This document shows, in pieces, positions 1 through 8,669 of a DNA stretch of 13,307 bases. The position numbers and the translations under genes were made by a program. The DNA lies in the NCBI GenBank assembly GCA_017479035.1, contig JAFVCR010000161.1, forward strand, positions 1-13,307. Reading direction: 5' to 3'. This DNA is from Kiritimatiellia bacterium. GTDB taxonomy: Bacteria > Verrucomicrobiota > Kiritimatiellia > RFP12 > UBA1067. Every line of letters starts with the position of its first letter. Within the stretch, counting starts at the first letter, position 1. The notes under the pieces were generated by a model. The model did not search any database and was not told the DNA's origin. It worked only from the letters and a program-made list of their open reading frames with translations.

Positions 1-547
1 GGTAGGGACGCTCATCCCGGGATGCACGCCGCAGGTGGTGCAGCGCATCAGACGCGGGTTGGACGATTCGCGGCTTGTGATGCTGGATGTGTCGTGCACG
101 GCAAAGGACGGCAGGAAATTCGCGGCGGAGGTGTCGATAAGCGCGATTGATTTGACAAATCCGGGCGATCTTGTGTTTACCGTGCGCAACACCGAGCCCC
201 GGCGCCGGCGCCTTGAGATGCTGCGCAGCAAGGAAAATGCTTTCGAGGCGGCGCATTCGGCAATGTTCGTGTGCGGCGAAGGTGGAGAGTTCCTTTTCGT
301 GAACAAAGCATTCCGTGAGATGTTCGGTTTGGAGGAGGATGAGGCGCAGAAGTTGTTTTTCACCGACGTGTTCGACGATGCGCCGCTGCCGGAGTTCTTT
401 GACAAGGCTCTCAAGGAGGGCGTGGAAGGCAGCGTGCGGTTGACCGTGGAAAACGAGGACGGCACGGAGGAATTGGATATTCGCATCGCGCCGGATACGC
501 GCAGCAGTAAAATCTCCGGAGTGGTGGGGAGCGTCTCAAGAGTGTGA
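1..547 (+). CDS. PAS-domain protein, C-terminal part (5' truncated by window edge)
   Basis: The reading frame is already open at base 2 and has no convincing start inside the window, so only about the last 180 codons are seen. Two PAS-like sensory modules are visible. The first is the tail of one, ending near a VFTVRN strand and followed by an Arg-rich linker. The second starts around SKENAFEAAHSAMFV, with the typical GEFLFVNKAFREMFGL stretch and a final run of beta strands ending at the stop. No histidine-kinase, GGDEF or output domain follows, so any effector domain must lie upstream. PAS modules usually sense ligands, redox state or light, or mediate dimerisation; the signal here is unknown. 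Its stop overlaps the GTG start of the next gene by 4 bp (GTGA), suggesting co-transcription and translational coupling with the pseudouridine synthase. Confidence 0.75.
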   Translation, partial: VGTLIPGCTPQVVQRIRRGLDDSRLVMLDVSCTAKDGRKFAAEVSISAIDLTNPGDLVFTVRNTEPRRRRLEMLRSKENAFEAAHSAMFVCGEGGEFLFVNKAFREMFGLEEDEAQKLFFTDVFDDAPLPEFFDKALKEGVEGSVRLTVENEDGTEELDIRIAPDTRSSKISGVVGSVSRV

Positions 548-1413
548 ACGGCAACATCAAAATGACAGTCTCGCGGGCGGAAGACGGCCGCCCGTTGCAG
601 GATTTCCTGGCCGCGCGGCTCGCTTTGACGAAACGCGCGGCCAAGGCGATTGTGGACTTGCGCCGCGTGTGGGTGAACCGCAAGGTGGTGTGGATGGCGC
701 GGCATGCGCTGAAGACGGGCGATGTGGTGGAGGCTCCGGCCGCAGAGGCAAAGGCGAAAAGCATCCGAGCCGGGGTTAAAAAGCCGGAAAAGAAAACCCA
801 CGTGCGCATACTCGTGGAAACTCCCAATTACATCGTGTGCGATAAACCTGCCGGGATGCTTTCGAATTCCGGGGCAAAGTCGGTCGAGGCCGTTTTGCGG
901 GAGCAGACGGGCATCGACACGCTCGTGGCGGTGCATAGACTCGATCGCGACACGACAGGATGCCTTCTCTGCGCCAAGACGCGCCATGCGTTCGAGGCGG
1001 CGGTGGAAGTTTTCAAGACGCATCGGGTGACGAAAACGTATTTCGCAATTGCCGCAGGCAAGTTTCCGTATCGCCACCACACTGTGGATTCCGCGCTCGA
1101 GGGCAAGCGTGCGCTTACCACCATATCGCTCCAGAGATGTACTGCCGATGCGAGCTTGCTGAAGGTTTCCATCGAGACCGGCCGCACGAACCAGATACGC
1201 CGCCATTTGGCGCAGATACGTTTCCCCGTAATCGGCGATAGGCTCTTCGGCTTGAAAAACGCCCGCGATGCGCGTATCATGTCCGTCCCGCGCCAGATGT
1301 TGCATGCTGGCGATCTCGAATTGCCGGATCCCATGCGCGAAGACGGCACGATAAAGGCGCATTCGCCGTTGCCGGCGGATTTCCGCGCCACGCTCAAACT
1401 CTTCGGCCTTTGA
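544..1413 (+). CDS. RluA-family RNA pseudouridine synthase
   Basis: Predicted to isomerise specific uridines in ribosomal (or transfer) RNA to pseudouridine in the cytoplasm. The 289-residue product has an S4-like RNA-binding N-terminus (about residues 8-65). A catalytic domain follows, with VCDKPAGML at about 98-106, the family signature HRLDRDTTG at 131-139 (D134 is the expected catalytic Asp of HRLD) and TGRTNQIRRHLA at 212-223. Domain order and length fit the RluA/RluC/RluD group; the target site cannot be chosen from sequence. The GTG start at 544 overlaps the upstream TGA stop, with a GGGGAG stretch about 12 bases upstream. An ATG at 562 is a possible alternative but has no ribosome binding site of its own. 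The helicase gene starts 1 bp after the stop. Confidence 0.93.
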   Translation: MNGNIKMTVSRAEDGRPLQDFLAARLALTKRAAKAIVDLRRVWVNRKVVWMARHALKTGDVVEAPAAEAKAKSIRAGVKKPEKKTHVRILVETPNYIVCDKPAGMLSNSGAKSVEAVLREQTGIDTLVAVHRLDRDTTGCLLCAKTRHAFEAAVEVFKTHRVTKTYFAIAAGKFPYRHHTVDSALEGKRALTTISLQRCTADASLLKVSIETGRTNQIRRHLAQIRFPVIGDRLFGLKNARDARIMSVPRQMLHAGDLELPDPMREDGTIKAHSPLPADFRATLKLFGL

Positions 1414-1414
1414 T

Positions 1415-3772
1415 ATGCACGGGGGTGCGCCGCGTATGCCGGATGAAAGGAACATTCCGCTTGTTTCCAATGCGCGGTTCATGGACGATCCGCATTGGGC
1501 GGATTTCATTCCGGAAGATTCTACATCGCCGGCCGTGCGCCGTGCGCCGCCGCCGCATGGGGATTGTACGCCTCTTAATGTAGATGCCGTGGCATCGCGC
1601 TTGATGCCGAATGGTGCGCTTGGGCGCATGATGCAGACGTACGAGTCGCGGCCGGGGCAGGTGGATATGCTCAAGGCTGTGGTGCGCGCTTTCAATGCCC
1701 GCGAGCATCTCATGGTGGAGGCGGGAACCGGCGTGGGAAAGAGCCTTGCATACATCATCCCCGCGCTTGAATGGAGCCGCCTCAACGATACGCCGGTGAT
1801 AGTTTCCACCGCTACGCGCAATCTCCAGAGCCAATTGGCCGCACACGATATTCCGCAGGCGATTGCCGCGCTCGATGCGGACTCGTCCGCACGTCCGCTA
1901 AAGACCGCTCTGCTGAAAGGCCGCGCAAATTATCTCTGCCTCCGTGCGCTCGACGAAATAAACCACAACGGCATTTATGCGCTCACGCCAGATGAAGACC
2001 TCGAGTTCATGCATCTGGTGGAGTGGTTGCACGCTACAAATACGGGCGATCTCGACACGCTCGACGCGCCGAATCTGCGCGCCAAACTTTCTTGCTCTGG
2101 CGAAGACTGCGCCGGCCGGCGCTGTCCGTTCCGCCGCAAATGTTTTGTGCACAAAGCGCGTGCCCGTGCGCAGGAGGCGGATGTGGTAGTGGCAAACCAT
2201 GCGCTCGTGTTGAGCGAGGCAGGTGCGCAAGGCAGCATCCTGCCTGTGTATTCGGCGATAATTTTCGACGAAGCCCATGATCTTGAAAATGTAGCGACCG
2301 ATTGTTTCAGTTTCGAATTTTCGCGCGCTACGCTTGCCGCATTGCTAGGGCGCGTATCGCGGCAATCACGGCGCAATTCGTCGAAACGCGGAATCGTGGG
2401 TCGCATCGATTACTACAGAGAGCAGGGGCTTCTTGGCACCGGGGCGTTTCTGGAAGAGATGAAGGAACTCGCGCTGAAACTTGAAGTTGCGCGGCGGAAT
2501 GCATACGAAAAGGGTATGGCTCTTCTGGATGCCGCAAGCGGGATGCTCACGCCGGATGCCGCACGGCGGCGCATCCGCTACCGCCGGCGCAAAGATGCCG
2601 GTGTGGCGGACAGGACAATGCGGCAGTATGCCGTAAATGGTCTTTTTGCCGACTATGCTCCTCATCAGTGGGACGAAGCCGCACTGGATGCGGCAGCGGT
2701 CAAGTTCGAAGGCGCACTCGCCGCCGTCACGCGCAATCTCGTGCAGATCGCGGCGACGCTTGCAGAAGCGCAAAACAATGCCAATGCCTCCGATTTCTCC
2801 GACCTTGAAGCACAGGTGCGGGAAGTGGCAGAACTCATCCGCCAATATCTTCTCGACAGTGTATTTGTTCTCTCCGGAATGGACGATGCACACGTTTTTT
2901 GGATCGAGCGCATGGGGCAGGATGTTACACTCACAGCGGCACCCGTTTCCGTGGCGCAACAACTTTATTCGCATTTCTACGATACGAAAGACACCGTAAT
3001 TCTGACTTCCGCAACTTTGCGCGTGCGCGGCAAGTTTTCGTATTCAGCGAAACGTCTCGGATTGTCCCTAGTGCAGGAGGATCGCCTCCAGTGCTGTGTG
3101 GCTGCAAGTCCATTCGACTATCTCCGCCAGACGCTTACCCTTGCAGTATCGGCCATGCCGCATCCAGATGCCGTGGAATACTGTGCGCAGGCGGCGGATT
3201 TGCTTGCGGATCTTTTCGCCGCTACGGCAGGTCGCGCTCTTGCGCTATTCACTTCATACGAAATGATGCTTGCCGTGCGCGATCTTGCACAGGCGCAATT
3301 CGCCGCGAGGGGATTGACGTTGCTCGTGCAGGGAGACGGGCTTGCACGCGAAGAAATGGCACGGCGTCTTGTGCAGGCTCGCGGCGGGCGGGAGAATGTC
3401 GTCCTTTTCGGAACGCAGAGTTTCTGGGAAGGCGTTGATGTTCCTGGCGAGGCTCTCTCGTGCGTCGCAATAGTCCGTATCCCGTTCCCGCAACGTGCCG
3501 AACCGGTTTGCGAGGCGCGGTGCGAGGTTATCGATGCCGCCGGCGGGAGTTCGTTCCACGAATACATGATGTCCGAGGCGGAAATCATGCTACGGCAGGG
3601 CTTCGGGCGGCTCGTCCGCCGCAAGGACGATCGTGGCGTGGTCGTTATTCTCGATCCGCGCCTTGTGACAAAATCCTACGGCCAGATTCTGCGCAAGGCA
3701 CTTCCGTCCAGCGTTATAGCCGTTCCCGATGCCGCCTCCGCCATTGTTCGCGTAAAATCGTTTTTCTCATAA
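1415..3772 (+). CDS. dinG: ATP-dependent DNA helicase, DinG/XPD-like Fe-S family
   Basis: A superfamily-2 5'-3' helicase of the DinG/XPD type, probably acting in DNA repair or on R-loops and other structures. The 785-residue product has a Q-motif-like segment (YESRPGQVDML, about 76-86), Walker A AGTGVGKS (103-110) and the Walker B DEAH box (285-288). Between them lie five Cys (C175, 227, 232, 237, 243); four are expected to bind the 4Fe-4S cluster of this family. C-terminal motifs include ILTSATL (about 526-532), GTQSFWEGVDVPG (about 663-675) and motif VI QGFGRLVRR (about 725-733). The first 70 or so residues are a low-complexity extension with no domain I recognise. The start could instead be the ATG at 1436, which has a GGGGG run upstream; neither start has a classic SD. 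It lies 1 bp after the pseudouridine synthase gene and its stop overlaps the convergent minus-strand gene by 6 bp. The symbol reflects family only. Confidence 0.9.
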   Translation: MHGGAPRMPDERNIPLVSNARFMDDPHWADFIPEDSTSPAVRRAPPPHGDCTPLNVDAVASRLMPNGALGRMMQTYESRPGQVDMLKAVVRAFNAREHLMVEAGTGVGKSLAYIIPALEWSRLNDTPVIVSTATRNLQSQLAAHDIPQAIAALDADSSARPLKTALLKGRANYLCLRALDEINHNGIYALTPDEDLEFMHLVEWLHATNTGDLDTLDAPNLRAKLSCSGEDCAGRRCPFRRKCFVHKARARAQEADVVVANHALVLSEAGAQGSILPVYSAIIFDEAHDLENVATDCFSFEFSRATLAALLGRVSRQSRRNSSKRGIVGRIDYYREQGLLGTGAFLEEMKELALKLEVARRNAYEKGMALLDAASGMLTPDAARRRIRYRRRKDAGVADRTMRQYAVNGLFADYAPHQWDEAALDAAAVKFEGALAAVTRNLVQIAATLAEAQNNANASDFSDLEAQVREVAELIRQYLLDSVFVLSGMDDAHVFWIERMGQDVTLTAAPVSVAQQLYSHFYDTKDTVILTSATLRVRGKFSYSAKRLGLSLVQEDRLQCCVAASPFDYLRQTLTLAVSAMPHPDAVEYCAQAADLLADLFAATAGRALALFTSYEMMLAVRDLAQAQFAARGLTLLVQGDGLAREEMARRLVQARGGRENVVLFGTQSFWEGVDVPGEALSCVAIVRIPFPQRAEPVCEARCEVIDAAGGSSFHEYMMSEAEIMLRQGFGRLVRRKDDRGVVVILDPRLVTKSYGQILRKALPSSVIAVPDAASAIVRVKSFFS

Positions 3773-6190
3773 GCGGGGCATTTCGAGTTTCGTGCCGTCC
3801 ATACGCGCCGTGGCAAAGAAGAGTCTGCCGTTCTTTTCGCGGCCAAGTATTTCCACTACGGGAGTGCCCAATTCCACCGGCGGGAATATTGCCACGAGGT
3901 CTCCCGCCGCTTCTGCCGTGCCGATGGCTCTCACGCCGGCACCGAACGCCACCATCGATTGCGGCCCGAGAATTAGAGAATCCACGTCTACGTCCGCCAA
4001 AGAGTCGAAACCTTTTTCCGAGCGGATTCGTGCTTCCCATCCCTTGTGCGTTCGCTTGAAAGTTTCGATGCGCCGCCCCGGGTTTACGGGGATCGTGATG
4101 TTTTTCGACGAATGGATGTCGCCGCCTTTGTCGTCCCGTTTTACGCAATCGATTACGGCAAAATTTGCCTGAACCACGCGCCCGTACCTGTCCTGCACTA
4201 CTCGCATGCGTTCGTACTTGAACCAGTCATTGGATATAGTATCGCCATCGGGGCTGCGCACGTTCGCGATGCCAGGAGTGTATGCTTCTCCGGGTTGGGT
4301 CGTCCATGCAAAACCATCGGGCGAGGTGAGTTTCCACGCCACGCGCCCCAGCCAATCGTTCACCACAATGTGATACTGCACCTCGTCGCGCCACAGTACA
4401 GGATCCTCGAATCTGCCGGCGACGTTTGGATACACGCTGCCCTCGCTCATGCGCACAAACGGTTTGATTCCGTCTTCGCTCAACCAGATGCCGCCGCCTC
4501 TGCATACTGCGAGGACGCTGCCGTCTGGCCTGGTGCAGAACGAAAAATTGCTTTCTCCCTCGAGCGGTTTTTTGCCGGCGAGATCCAACTCCATCCTCGC
4601 GTACGTCCACGGCCCCGCTACAGTCTGTGCACGATATACATGCGCAAGTCCTTTGGAATCTATGCAGTACACCGCCCACGAATCGTCCTTGCATCTGAAT
4701 ATCTCGGGATTGTGCCCCTTGCCGAGCACTTCCACTACTTTGAAATCTCCATTCGGTTTGTTAGATACCGCATGGGCTATTTCGCTGTTCGGCCAGAACA
4801 TATGCCCCTTCGGCTCGCTCTCTTTCCATCTGGCCACGAACAAATGCCACTTGCCGTCGATCTCCTTTATATTGCCGCCCCAGTAGGAGTATTCTGCATC
4901 TTCTATTCCATTTCGCACGTCTCGCGGCTTTACGTTGTCGCCTCCCCAGCACTTGTCCGTCCATCCATTTCCAATGACATCCGCCACTTCGAAACGGTCT
5001 TTGAAGCGTCCTCCCTCCACGAGCCTGTTCCATCCGGCTGGACGGGGTCTTTCTACCACCTGCGCCGCCGCCGCCAAAGCCAATGCAGCCACTGCGCCGG
5101 CAACGACATGTTTTATTTTGCTTCCCATCCCGTTCTCTGTTACATGTCCTTTCATTCGCTTGACCTTTCTAGTCTCGTGCAAGTCCAGATACCAGTCCAC
5201 CGCTGCCGGCGGCAGTAGAGTGAGGAAATAAAGTATCGAAAGCCTGTATTTGTGCCGCTGGAAAAGATACTTCATCCCGCCGAGTCTGCGCAGTCCCTTA
5301 AACCTTTGCCATATCGACGCTCCGCCGATGAACTGCATCTGCGCATCGTGGAACTCCGCCTTGCGCGCAAACTTCTCCTTCAGCCGGGCATATCGCTCGT
5401 CCGGAATTTTCCCGCGCATCGTTTCAAGTTCCATCAATGCCGCTCTCATGGAATTTCGGACGTATAGAGAATCCTTAACAAGCGGTTTGCGGTATTCCAT
5501 GCCAAGTTTCATTGTGGAGAGTCCCGCGCCGAAGCGGTATTCTATGAGGAAATCGTCAATGACCGTTTCGCATTCGTCACCGCCGAGCATCTGCGCGCGC
5601 GGACAGAATACGTTGTCGTCATACACCTGCCGCACCGTATCGATTTCCGGGAATGGAGGAAAACTAGTCCAGCACTCGCGCACAAACGCCTGTGCCGCGC
5701 CAAGCGGTGAATCCGCATCTATTCTGCGGAAGTCTCCCAGTGGCATCCCATCCGCATCTATTTTTCTTGCGCGATGGCTCACCACCTTCGCCCGCTTGCC
5801 GGTGGCAAGCCACGCTTCGACGATCTTTGCCGTGCGCTCTGGCATCGAAATATCGTCGCCGTCCGCCTTTACCAGTATTTCGCCGTGCGCAAGTTCTCCG
5901 AACCGCAGCCAGTTGCGCAGGTTGCCCACGTTTTCTTTCGCCCGGTTGAAAATCACGGGAATGTCTCCGCCGCGCGCTTCCCGCTCCGCTATCGCCTGTT
6001 CTATCAATTCTGCCGTCGCATCTGTAGATGCATCGTCCGAAATCACAATCTCCAACGGACGGTACGTCTGCGCAAAAGCGGCATCCAGTGCCGCTTTTAT
6101 GTATCGTTCCTGGTTGTATACCGTAAGGCAGAACGATGCTAGCGGCAGATTTTCCCCGGTGTTTTCGTCAATATGTCCTTCATCCAACAT
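3767..6190 (-). CDS. GT2 glycosyltransferase joined to a signal-peptide-bearing GH43/GH117-like propeller
   Basis: One uninterrupted 807-codon frame with two unrelated halves. Residues about 17-250 are a GT-A family-2 glycosyltransferase: SFCLTVYNQERYI, then DDAS (52-55), and a DxD-type ADGDD (109-113) for nucleotide-sugar/metal binding. A hydrophobic stretch (about 319-335) and a basic RKVKR follow. Residues 355-376 then form a textbook signal peptide (MGSKIK, Ala/Val/Leu core, AAAAQ). The last 430 residues resemble five-bladed beta-propeller glycosidases: SYWGGNIKEIDGKWHLFVA, HNPEIF, RFEDPVLW. I cannot assign catalytic residues or a GH family firmly. Either it is a membrane-spanning fusion (transferase inside, propeller outside) or two genes, the second starting at 5155 or 5128. 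The ATG at 6190 is preferred because a promoter ends 7 bases upstream; the longer TTG start at 6226 coincides with the -35 box. proS lies upstream on the same strand. Confidence 0.8.
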   Translation of the reverse strand: MLDEGHIDENTGENLPLASFCLTVYNQERYIKAALDAAFAQTYRPLEIVISDDASTDATAELIEQAIAEREARGGDIPVIFNRAKENVGNLRNWLRFGELAHGEILVKADGDDISMPERTAKIVEAWLATGKRAKVVSHRARKIDADGMPLGDFRRIDADSPLGAAQAFVRECWTSFPPFPEIDTVRQVYDDNVFCPRAQMLGGDECETVIDDFLIEYRFGAGLSTMKLGMEYRKPLVKDSLYVRNSMRAALMELETMRGKIPDERYARLKEKFARKAEFHDAQMQFIGGASIWQRFKGLRRLGGMKYLFQRHKYRLSILYFLTLLPPAAVDWYLDLHETRKVKRMKGHVTENGMGSKIKHVVAGAVAALALAAAAQVVERPRPAGWNRLVEGGRFKDRFEVADVIGNGWTDKCWGGDNVKPRDVRNGIEDAEYSYWGGNIKEIDGKWHLFVARWKESEPKGHMFWPNSEIAHAVSNKPNGDFKVVEVLGKGHNPEIFRCKDDSWAVYCIDSKGLAHVYRAQTVAGPWTYARMELDLAGKKPLEGESNFSFCTRPDGSVLAVCRGGGIWLSEDGIKPFVRMSEGSVYPNVAGRFEDPVLWRDEVQYHIVVNDWLGRVAWKLTSPDGFAWTTQPGEAYTPGIANVRSPDGDTISNDWFKYERMRVVQDRYGRVVQANFAVIDCVKRDDKGGDIHSSKNITIPVNPGRRIETFKRTHKGWEARIRSEKGFDSLADVDVDSLILGPQSMVAFGAGVRAIGTAEAAGDLVAIFPPVELGTPVVEILGREKNGRLFFATARMDGTKLEMPRL
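5063..5168 (-). other. Internal ribosome-binding site, start codons and signal peptide inside the GT2-propeller ORF
   Basis: On the minus strand an AAAGG Shine-Dalgarno match (5164-5168) lies 8 bases before an ATG at 5155, and a second ATG at 5128 begins MGSKIK followed by a 14-16 residue Ala/Val/Leu core and an AAAAQ cleavage-like site (about 5063). The ATG at 5155 is followed by A, so a TGA in the +1 frame overlaps it as ATGA, the same arrangement as the bioD/proS junction. In the GT2 frame there is no stop here. This is what the start of an independent exported-protein gene would look like, so the propeller may be made separately even if a fusion protein also exists. Confidence 0.6.
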
Positions 6191-6197
6191 TGCCCCG

Positions 6198-6226
6198 ATT
6201 CTACCATGCCGCACATTTTCCGTCAA
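6198..6226 (-). promoter_or_regulatory. Sigma70-type promoter of the GT2-propeller gene (leaderless)
   Basis: Minus strand: TTGACG (6221-6226), 17-base spacer, TAGAAT (6198-6203) with an upstream TGG making an extended -10. The -10 box ends 7 bases before the ATG at 6190, so transcription should begin at or within a base or two of the start codon. It gives this gene its own promoter in the space after proS and argues that the TTG at 6226 is a -35 element, not a start codon. Confidence 0.7.
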
Positions 6227-6291
6227 GTGCGAATGCTCTGGCGGATTGCATGGAAGCGGAGTGTTTCTGCGCCCGGTTCTTGCGGCCTCGT

Positions 6292-8007
6292 TCAGCCGGC
6301 GAGAAGATTCTTAACTCTTTCCACAGCCTCGCCGGGCGCAACGATTTGCGTTTTGTCCTTGCTGTCGCAGCGGCGTTTTATTTCCACTCCGCCGTTTGCA
6401 AGGCCTTTCGCGCCCACTACGATACGCACTGGGAACCCGATGAGATCGGCATCTTTGAACTTCACGCCGGGGCGCTCTTCTCGATCGTCTACGATAACAT
6501 CGATGTTCGCGTCTTCAAGTGCCCGTTCTATATCTTCCGCAACTTTTGCAACCGCCGCATCCGCCGGATCCAGCAGATCCACAACTACCGCGAACGGTGC
6601 CACAGCCGCCGGCCATATTATGCCGTCCTTGTCGTGCGACTGTTCGATGATCGCCTGCACCGTGCGGCTTACGCCCACTCCGTAGCATCCCATCACGATT
6701 GTATTCTCGCCAAGATCCGCCGTTTTGTAAACCGCTTTGAACGCATCGGAATACTTGGTGCCGAGTTTGAAGACCTGCCCTACTTCTATCCCGCGTTTTA
6801 TCGCAAGCGTTCCACCGCACTTTGCGCACTTGTCGCCGTCCTGCACGATGGAAATATCCGCATAGGCTGCAATCTTGCAATCGCGTTCGAAGGAAACGTT
6901 TTTCAGGTCGATCTCTCCTGCGAGGTTGCCGCCCGTTATCATCCCCGTCGCGCCTTTCAATTCGATGTCTGCATATATAGGCACATCCGCTTGCGGCCGT
7001 ACCGGCCCCGCATAGCCAATTGGCGCACCTGTTACCTCGCGCACGGTGGCGAAGTCCGCCAATGCGAACACCTTTGCACCTGCAAGATGTTTCGCTTTCA
7101 CTTCGTTCAACTCGCGATCGCCGCGCACGCAAAACATCACCGGCTTGCCGTCTGCAACATAAACAAGCGTCTTCACCATTTTCGTTGCAGGCACGCCGAA
7201 GAACTTTACCATCTCCTCGATAGTCTTGGCGGGAGTCGGCGCGTTTTCTATTTCAGCGTGGCACACCTCGCCGGCCGCATCGCATTCTACGTGTGCAACC
7301 GCCGTTTCGAGATTTGCCGCATATCCGCATTTTTCGCACCATGCAATGCCGTCTTCGCCTGCATCGGCAAGCACGTGGAACTCGTGCGTGAGGCTGTCTC
7401 CCATGTCTCCGCCGTCTGCCTGCACAGGCACAGCCTTCAGCCCGCAACGCGCGAATATGCGTTCGTATGCGTGATACATCGTCCAATAACTCTTGTCTGC
7501 ACCATCGGCATCCGTATCGAACGAATATGCATCTTTCATCAAAAATTCCTTCGAGCGCATCAGCCCGAACCGCGGGCGCGTCTCGTCGCGGAATTTCCAT
7601 TGGATCTGATACACCGTCACCGGCAACTGGCGATAGGACGACACAATGCTTTTCACCACGTCCGTCACTTCTTCTTCCGCAGTCGGCCCCAGTGCGGCTT
7701 CGTGCTCTGCGCGATCTTTGAGGCGAAACATGTTCGGCCCCATCAAGTCCCACCTGCCCGAAGTCTTCCACAATTCCGCCGGCTGCAGTATTGGCATCAC
7801 GATTTCCTGTGCGCCCGTGCTATCCATTTCTTCGCGCACTATCTGCTGCACTTTTTTCAGCGCGCGCATTCCCAGCGGCAGATATGCATACAGCCCGCCA
7901 GCCACTTTTTTCACCAGTCCTGCCCTCACCAGCAGTTTGTGGGAATCGATTTCCGCGTCGCCCGGATTCTCCCGCAGCGTCTGTATCAGCATTTTAGACC
8001 ATTTCAT
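6292..8007 (-). CDS. proS: Proline--tRNA ligase (bacterial type, with editing insertion)
   Basis: Class II aminoacyl-tRNA synthetase that charges tRNA-Pro with proline. The 571-residue length is normal for the bacterial ProS with a YbaK-like editing insertion. Visible parts: an N-terminal motif 1 region (GGLYAYLPLGMRALKKV, 37-53), LGPTAEEEVT (106-115), motif 2 FRDETRPRFGLMRSKEF (139-155), the editing insertion (about 230-400) flanked by CEKC (224-227) and CAKC (394-397) pairs, and motif 3 GCYGVGVSRTVQAI (440-453). A C-terminal anticodon-binding domain (about 470-571) contains the DDREERPGVKFKDAD stretch. The ATG at 8007 overlaps the bioD stop as ATGA, with an AAGGA Shine-Dalgarno 9 bases upstream inside bioD, so translation is probably coupled. 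It is the last strongly linked gene of the thrC-bioD-proS operon. Confidence 0.96.
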   Translation of the reverse strand: MKWSKMLIQTLRENPGDAEIDSHKLLVRAGLVKKVAGGLYAYLPLGMRALKKVQQIVREEMDSTGAQEIVMPILQPAELWKTSGRWDLMGPNMFRLKDRAEHEAALGPTAEEEVTDVVKSIVSSYRQLPVTVYQIQWKFRDETRPRFGLMRSKEFLMKDAYSFDTDADGADKSYWTMYHAYERIFARCGLKAVPVQADGGDMGDSLTHEFHVLADAGEDGIAWCEKCGYAANLETAVAHVECDAAGEVCHAEIENAPTPAKTIEEMVKFFGVPATKMVKTLVYVADGKPVMFCVRGDRELNEVKAKHLAGAKVFALADFATVREVTGAPIGYAGPVRPQADVPIYADIELKGATGMITGGNLAGEIDLKNVSFERDCKIAAYADISIVQDGDKCAKCGGTLAIKRGIEVGQVFKLGTKYSDAFKAVYKTADLGENTIVMGCYGVGVSRTVQAIIEQSHDKDGIIWPAAVAPFAVVVDLLDPADAAVAKVAEDIERALEDANIDVIVDDREERPGVKFKDADLIGFPVRIVVGAKGLANGGVEIKRRCDSKDKTQIVAPGEAVERVKNLLAG

Positions 8008-8645
8008 ATCGTCGTTCCTTCAAATTTCAAAACAGGTATGTCCAATGTTTCCGTGGCGGGCGAATTTGCGGCGAGCCATAGCCGCACTTCGTCTCGCAAA
8101 TCGTTTTCTAGTGTTTCGTCCGCGCCGAATTTGTTGAACGCCACAGTGCGTATCGCCATGCCGCGCATTCTTGCGGCGTTCAGGGAAAGTATCGTGTGGT
8201 TCACCGCTCCAAGCCGGCCGCAGACCACCAGCACCAGTTCCCATTTTTCGCGCGCCGCTATGTCCGCCATAGTCATGCCGTCGAGCACTGGCACCTCCAT
8301 GCCGCCCGCGCCTTCCACCAGCAGGATGTCGCACTCCGCCGCCATCTCGCGCACCGGTTGCAGAATCCCGTCAAGAGTCAGCACGCGCCGTTCCATCCTA
8401 GCCGCAAGTTTTGGAGAAGCGGGATATGCCAGCCGCACGCCTGTGCGCGCAATCGCATCAGGCGCGATGCGCCTGTATACGGTTTCGTCCTCGGTGTAGC
8501 GGCTGTCCCCCGTTCCCGTTTGTATGAGTTTGAGGATGCCAGTTTTCCTGCCTTCTCTTGCCAGTTGCGATGCAATAAACGCCGTTGCGAACGTCTTTCC
8601 CGCGTCCGTGTCTATGCCCGATACAAACAGAATACTGGCGCTCAT
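8004..8645 (-). CDS. bioD: ATP-dependent dethiobiotin synthetase
   Basis: Closes the ureido ring of dethiobiotin from 7,8-diaminopelargonate, CO2 and ATP, the penultimate step of biotin synthesis, in the cytoplasm. The 213-residue product has the family P-loop GIDTDAGKT (10-18), the substrate-binding Lys in LKLIQTG (K39; most homologues have KPI/KPV here), VEGAGG (110-115) and the GRLGAVNHTILS segment (143-154). Length is normal. The ATG at 8645 has an AAAGGA Shine-Dalgarno about 6 bases upstream (8652-8657). The upstream thrC frame, once its frameshift is corrected, ends in a TAA that overlaps this site. The gene overlaps proS by 4 bp. No other biotin gene is in the window, so the rest of the pathway must be elsewhere. 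Confidence 0.95.
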   Translation of the reverse strand: MSASILFVSGIDTDAGKTFATAFIASQLAREGRKTGILKLIQTGTGDSRYTEDETVYRRIAPDAIARTGVRLAYPASPKLAARMERRVLTLDGILQPVREMAAECDILLVEGAGGMEVPVLDGMTMADIAAREKWELVLVVCGRLGAVNHTILSLNAARMRGMAIRTVAFNKFGADETLENDLRDEVRLWLAANSPATETLDIPVLKFEGTTI

Positions 8646-8669
8646 GGCGTATCCTTTACAGCAACTCCC

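Noticed and set aside
6136..8499. A 787-codon plus-strand open frame opposite proS and bioD
   Set aside because: It is the antisense shadow of two clearly recognisable genes; its His/Cys/Arg-rich product has no domain logic. Similar long antisense frames at 4046-5218, 5250-6314 and 9373-10134 are rejected for the same reason.
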